Shown: in pieces, positions 5,360 to 6,982 of the stretch | Layout: each line of letters begins with the position of its first letter | Numbering within the stretch: the first letter of the stretch is position 1 | Assembly: GCA_905235425.1 (NCBI GenBank) | Contig: CAJOKY010000121.1 | Span: 1-6,982 of the forward strand | Reading direction: 5' to 3' | Length of the DNA: 6,982 nucleotides | From: an uncultured Selenomonadaceae bacterium | GTDB taxonomy: Bacteria; Bacillota; Negativicutes; Selenomonadales; Selenomonadaceae | Program-made: the position numbers and the translations under genes | Notes under the pieces: model-generated | What the model was told of the DNA's origin: nothing | Seen by the model: the letters and a program-made list of their open reading frames with translations, nothing else | The model's database searches: none

Positions 5360-5650
5360 TTGAAAGTTACAGAGCAAGATGTAAAAATTGTGGCAAGCTT
5401 GTCACGTCTGAATATTGACGGCAAAGAAATTTCAGACGTTATCGCTCAGCTTGACAAGTTTTTAACCTACGTGGAAAATCTGCAGGAAATTGATACGACG
5501 AAAATTGAACCTACTACATACGCCGTACCCATGCAAAATATTTTCCGCGAAGACAAAGTTAAACCGTCACTTGAACGCGACCTTGCACTTTCCAATGCAC
5601 CGCTTAAAGAAGACGGCTATTTTAAAGTCCCACGTGTTTTGGAGGAATAA
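5360..5650 (+). CDS. gatC: Asp-tRNA(Asn)/Glu-tRNA(Gln) amidotransferase subunit C
   Basis: 96 residues, the normal length. GatC is the small subunit that holds GatA and GatB together in GatCAB, which converts misacylated Glu-tRNA(Gln) and Asp-tRNA(Asn) to the correct Gln- and Asn-tRNAs. Seen: ASLSRLNI near the start, the helical LDKFLTYVENLQEIDT segment, PTTYAVPMQNIFRED at about 51-65, and the C-terminal NAPLKEDGYFKVPRVLE signature. It starts with TTG at 5360, 7 bases after GGAGG. Its last codons (VLEE) carry the ribosome binding site of the next gene. There is no terminator between hisB and gatC. Confidence 0.96.
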   Translation: MKVTEQDVKIVASLSRLNIDGKEISDVIAQLDKFLTYVENLQEIDTTKIEPTTYAVPMQNIFREDKVKPSLERDLALSNAPLKEDGYFKVPRVLEE

Positions 5651-5652
5651 CA

Positions 5653-6456
5653 TTGAAAAAAATATTCACCGCGTCAATATTGGCAAGTTCGATTTTATTC
5701 AATACGGCTTATGCCGATGAACCTGTCGAACGTGAAACCAACAATCAAATTGCGCTGTTGCAGTCACTTACTCTCGGGCATTTCGACGGCAGTATTACTG
5801 TAGGCAAATTGAAAACTTTGGGCGATATCGGCATAGGAACTTTTGACGGATTGGACGGGGAATTAATTATGCTGAACGGCGTAGTTTACCGCGCTGATTC
5901 CAATCTAAAAATTAACGTCGTTGCTGACAAAGTGACAATTCCTTTTTCTAACGTGACTTTTTTTGATAAAGATTTATCTATTAGACTTAACAACATTGCC
6001 GATAAAAGTTCCCTTGAACAAAAATTAAATGAGTGTGTTCAAAGATACGGCGTAAATAATTTTTACTTCGTCAAAATTCCTGCAAAATACAATTCAATTT
6101 TGGTTCGCAGTGAATCTAAGCAGGTAAAGCCCTATCCTACTTTGGTACAGGCTCTGCAGGCGACACAACAGGAAAAAACTTTTGAAAATATTTCCGGCAC
6201 GATTGTCGGTTTGTACTGCCCGCAGTATATGAGCGGCTTAAATTCCGTAGGTTGGCATTTCCATTTTGTTACCGACGATAAAAAATTCGGCGGTCACGTT
6301 TTGGAATTGAACATAAACAACGGCACGGCTGAATTGGATATCACCGGCAAATTTAATATGATTCTTCCTGAAAATAAAGACTTCCAGACATTGGATCTCG
6401 CGCAGGATTTAAGCAAAGATATTCATAAAGCCGAAAATGAAAATTGGAGGAAGTAA
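5653..6456 (+). CDS. Exported alpha-acetolactate decarboxylase
   Basis: 267 residues. The family decarboxylates 2-acetolactate to acetoin, in 2,3-butanediol fermentation and in disposing of acetolactate. Residues 1-21 form a Sec signal peptide (MKK, hydrophobic core, AYA before DEP); no lipobox Cys. Seen: GIGTFDGLDGEL at 60-71, VRSESKQVKPYP at 151-162, WHFHF at 201-205 (zinc ligands His202, His204) and GGHVLE at 213-218 (His215). The active-site Glu and Arg would be Glu70, Arg152 and Glu261; Glu261 keeps the same distance from the last His as I recall for the Brevibacillus brevis enzyme, which is also secreted. It starts with TTG at 5653, 7 bases after GGAGG. It lies 2 bases after gatC and 1 base before gatA, so it is firmly inside the gat operon, an odd place for it. 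In a diderm host it would be periplasmic. Confidence 0.9.
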   Translation: MKKIFTASILASSILFNTAYADEPVERETNNQIALLQSLTLGHFDGSITVGKLKTLGDIGIGTFDGLDGELIMLNGVVYRADSNLKINVVADKVTIPFSNVTFFDKDLSIRLNNIADKSSLEQKLNECVQRYGVNNFYFVKIPAKYNSILVRSESKQVKPYPTLVQALQATQQEKTFENISGTIVGLYCPQYMSGLNSVGWHFHFVTDDKKFGGHVLELNINNGTAELDITGKFNMILPENKDFQTLDLAQDLSKDIHKAENENWRK

Positions 6457-6457
6457 T

Positions 6458-6982
6458 TTGACTCTTTACAAAAAGACGGCGCATGAACTTCACGACCTTT
6501 TAACGTCGAAAGAGATTAGCGCCGTTGAACTTACGAAAGATATTTTTTCACGCATTGACGCAAAAGAATCAGATATAGGTGCGTACCTTGAAATTACCCG
6601 CGACGTTGCGGAAAAATCTGCGCGGACTGTTGACGAAAAAATTTCACGCGGAGAAAAAATTTTACCGCTTGAAGGTATACCCTGCGGCATTAAAGACAAC
6701 ATTTGCACGAAGGGCATTAAGACAACCTGCGCGTCGAAGATTTTGGCTAACTTTGTACCGCCGTACGACGCAACCGTTGTAAAAAAATTATCCGTGCAGA
6801 ATCCCGTAATACTCGGCAAGACTAACCTTGATGAATTTGCAATGGGCGGCTCTACCGAAAATTCCGGCTTTCACGTGACAAAAAATCCTCATGACTTAAC
6901 ACGCGTACCGGGCGGCAGTAGCGGCGGCAGTGCGGCGGCTGTAGCGGCAGGTGAAGCAATTTTTACACTGGGTTCAGATACC
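6458..6982 (+). CDS. gatA: Asp-tRNA(Asn)/Glu-tRNA(Gln) amidotransferase subunit A, 3' part cut by window
   Basis: The first 175 residues of about 485. GatA is the glutaminase/amidase subunit of GatCAB and supplies ammonia for transamidation. Seen: GIPCGIKDN at 73-81 with catalytic Lys79, LGKTNLDEFAMG at about 119-130, and the amidase signature GGSSGGSAAAVAAG at 152-165 with Ser154. The frame ends in GSDT, so the nucleophile (Ser178 in Staphylococcus aureus numbering, which the other two residues match exactly) is expected three codons beyond the edge. It starts with TTG at 6458, 7 bases after GGAGG located in the last codons of the decarboxylase gene. The stretch LSVQNP at 111-116 differs from the usual alanine/glycine-rich sequence there; the effect is unknown. 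Confidence 0.96.
   Translation, partial: MTLYKKTAHELHDLLTSKEISAVELTKDIFSRIDAKESDIGAYLEITRDVAEKSARTVDEKISRGEKILPLEGIPCGIKDNICTKGIKTTCASKILANFVPPYDATVVKKLSVQNPVILGKTNLDEFAMGGSTENSGFHVTKNPHDLTRVPGGSSGGSAAAVAAGEAIFTLGSDT

Overview
The window (about 7 kb, moderately AT-rich) looks like a chromosomal segment of a Bacillota bacterium. The best evidence is the rplU-prp-rpmA cluster: L27 carries the N-terminal extension that is removed by the cysteine protease Prp, and this pairing is typical of Bacillota and relatives. A diderm class such as Negativicutes is possible, but this is an inference and cannot be settled here. There are no phage, transposase, CRISPR, tRNA or rRNA genes. Genes start unusually often with TTG behind a strong GGAGG.

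Minus strand, left part: a ChbG/HpnK-type carbohydrate deacetylase runs off the left edge (1-711). Upstream of it lie a heptamer repeat array and the rpmA terminator. Next comes the operon rplU (L21) - prp - rpmA (L27), read right to left from a good promoter at about 1937-1965 through a structured L21-type leader. From 1966 to 2426 there is no gene. This stretch holds a mosaic of inverted and direct repeats, a second heptamer array, and two terminator hairpins. A single large PTS permease gene (IIA-IIB-IIC, sucrose type, 2427-4352) follows. It has its own consensus promoter, with one palindrome over the -35 box and another beside the -10 box.

Plus strand, right part: hisB (imidazoleglycerol-phosphate dehydratase) is followed, without a visible terminator, by gatC, an exported acetolactate decarboxylase, and the start of gatA, which is cut by the right edge. 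The Glu/Asp-tRNA amidotransferase genes gatC and gatA are thus separated by an unrelated decarboxylase gene, with gaps of only 2 and 1 bases.

The most interesting points are: the decarboxylase inside the gat operon; a perfect Shine-Dalgarno upstream of hisB with no start codon at normal distance, where a hairpin could bring it to the ATG; the double palindrome at the PTS promoter; a family of TAGNNRG heptamer arrays at three intergenic sites; and a repeat element at 2005-2310 present as a long and an internally shortened copy.
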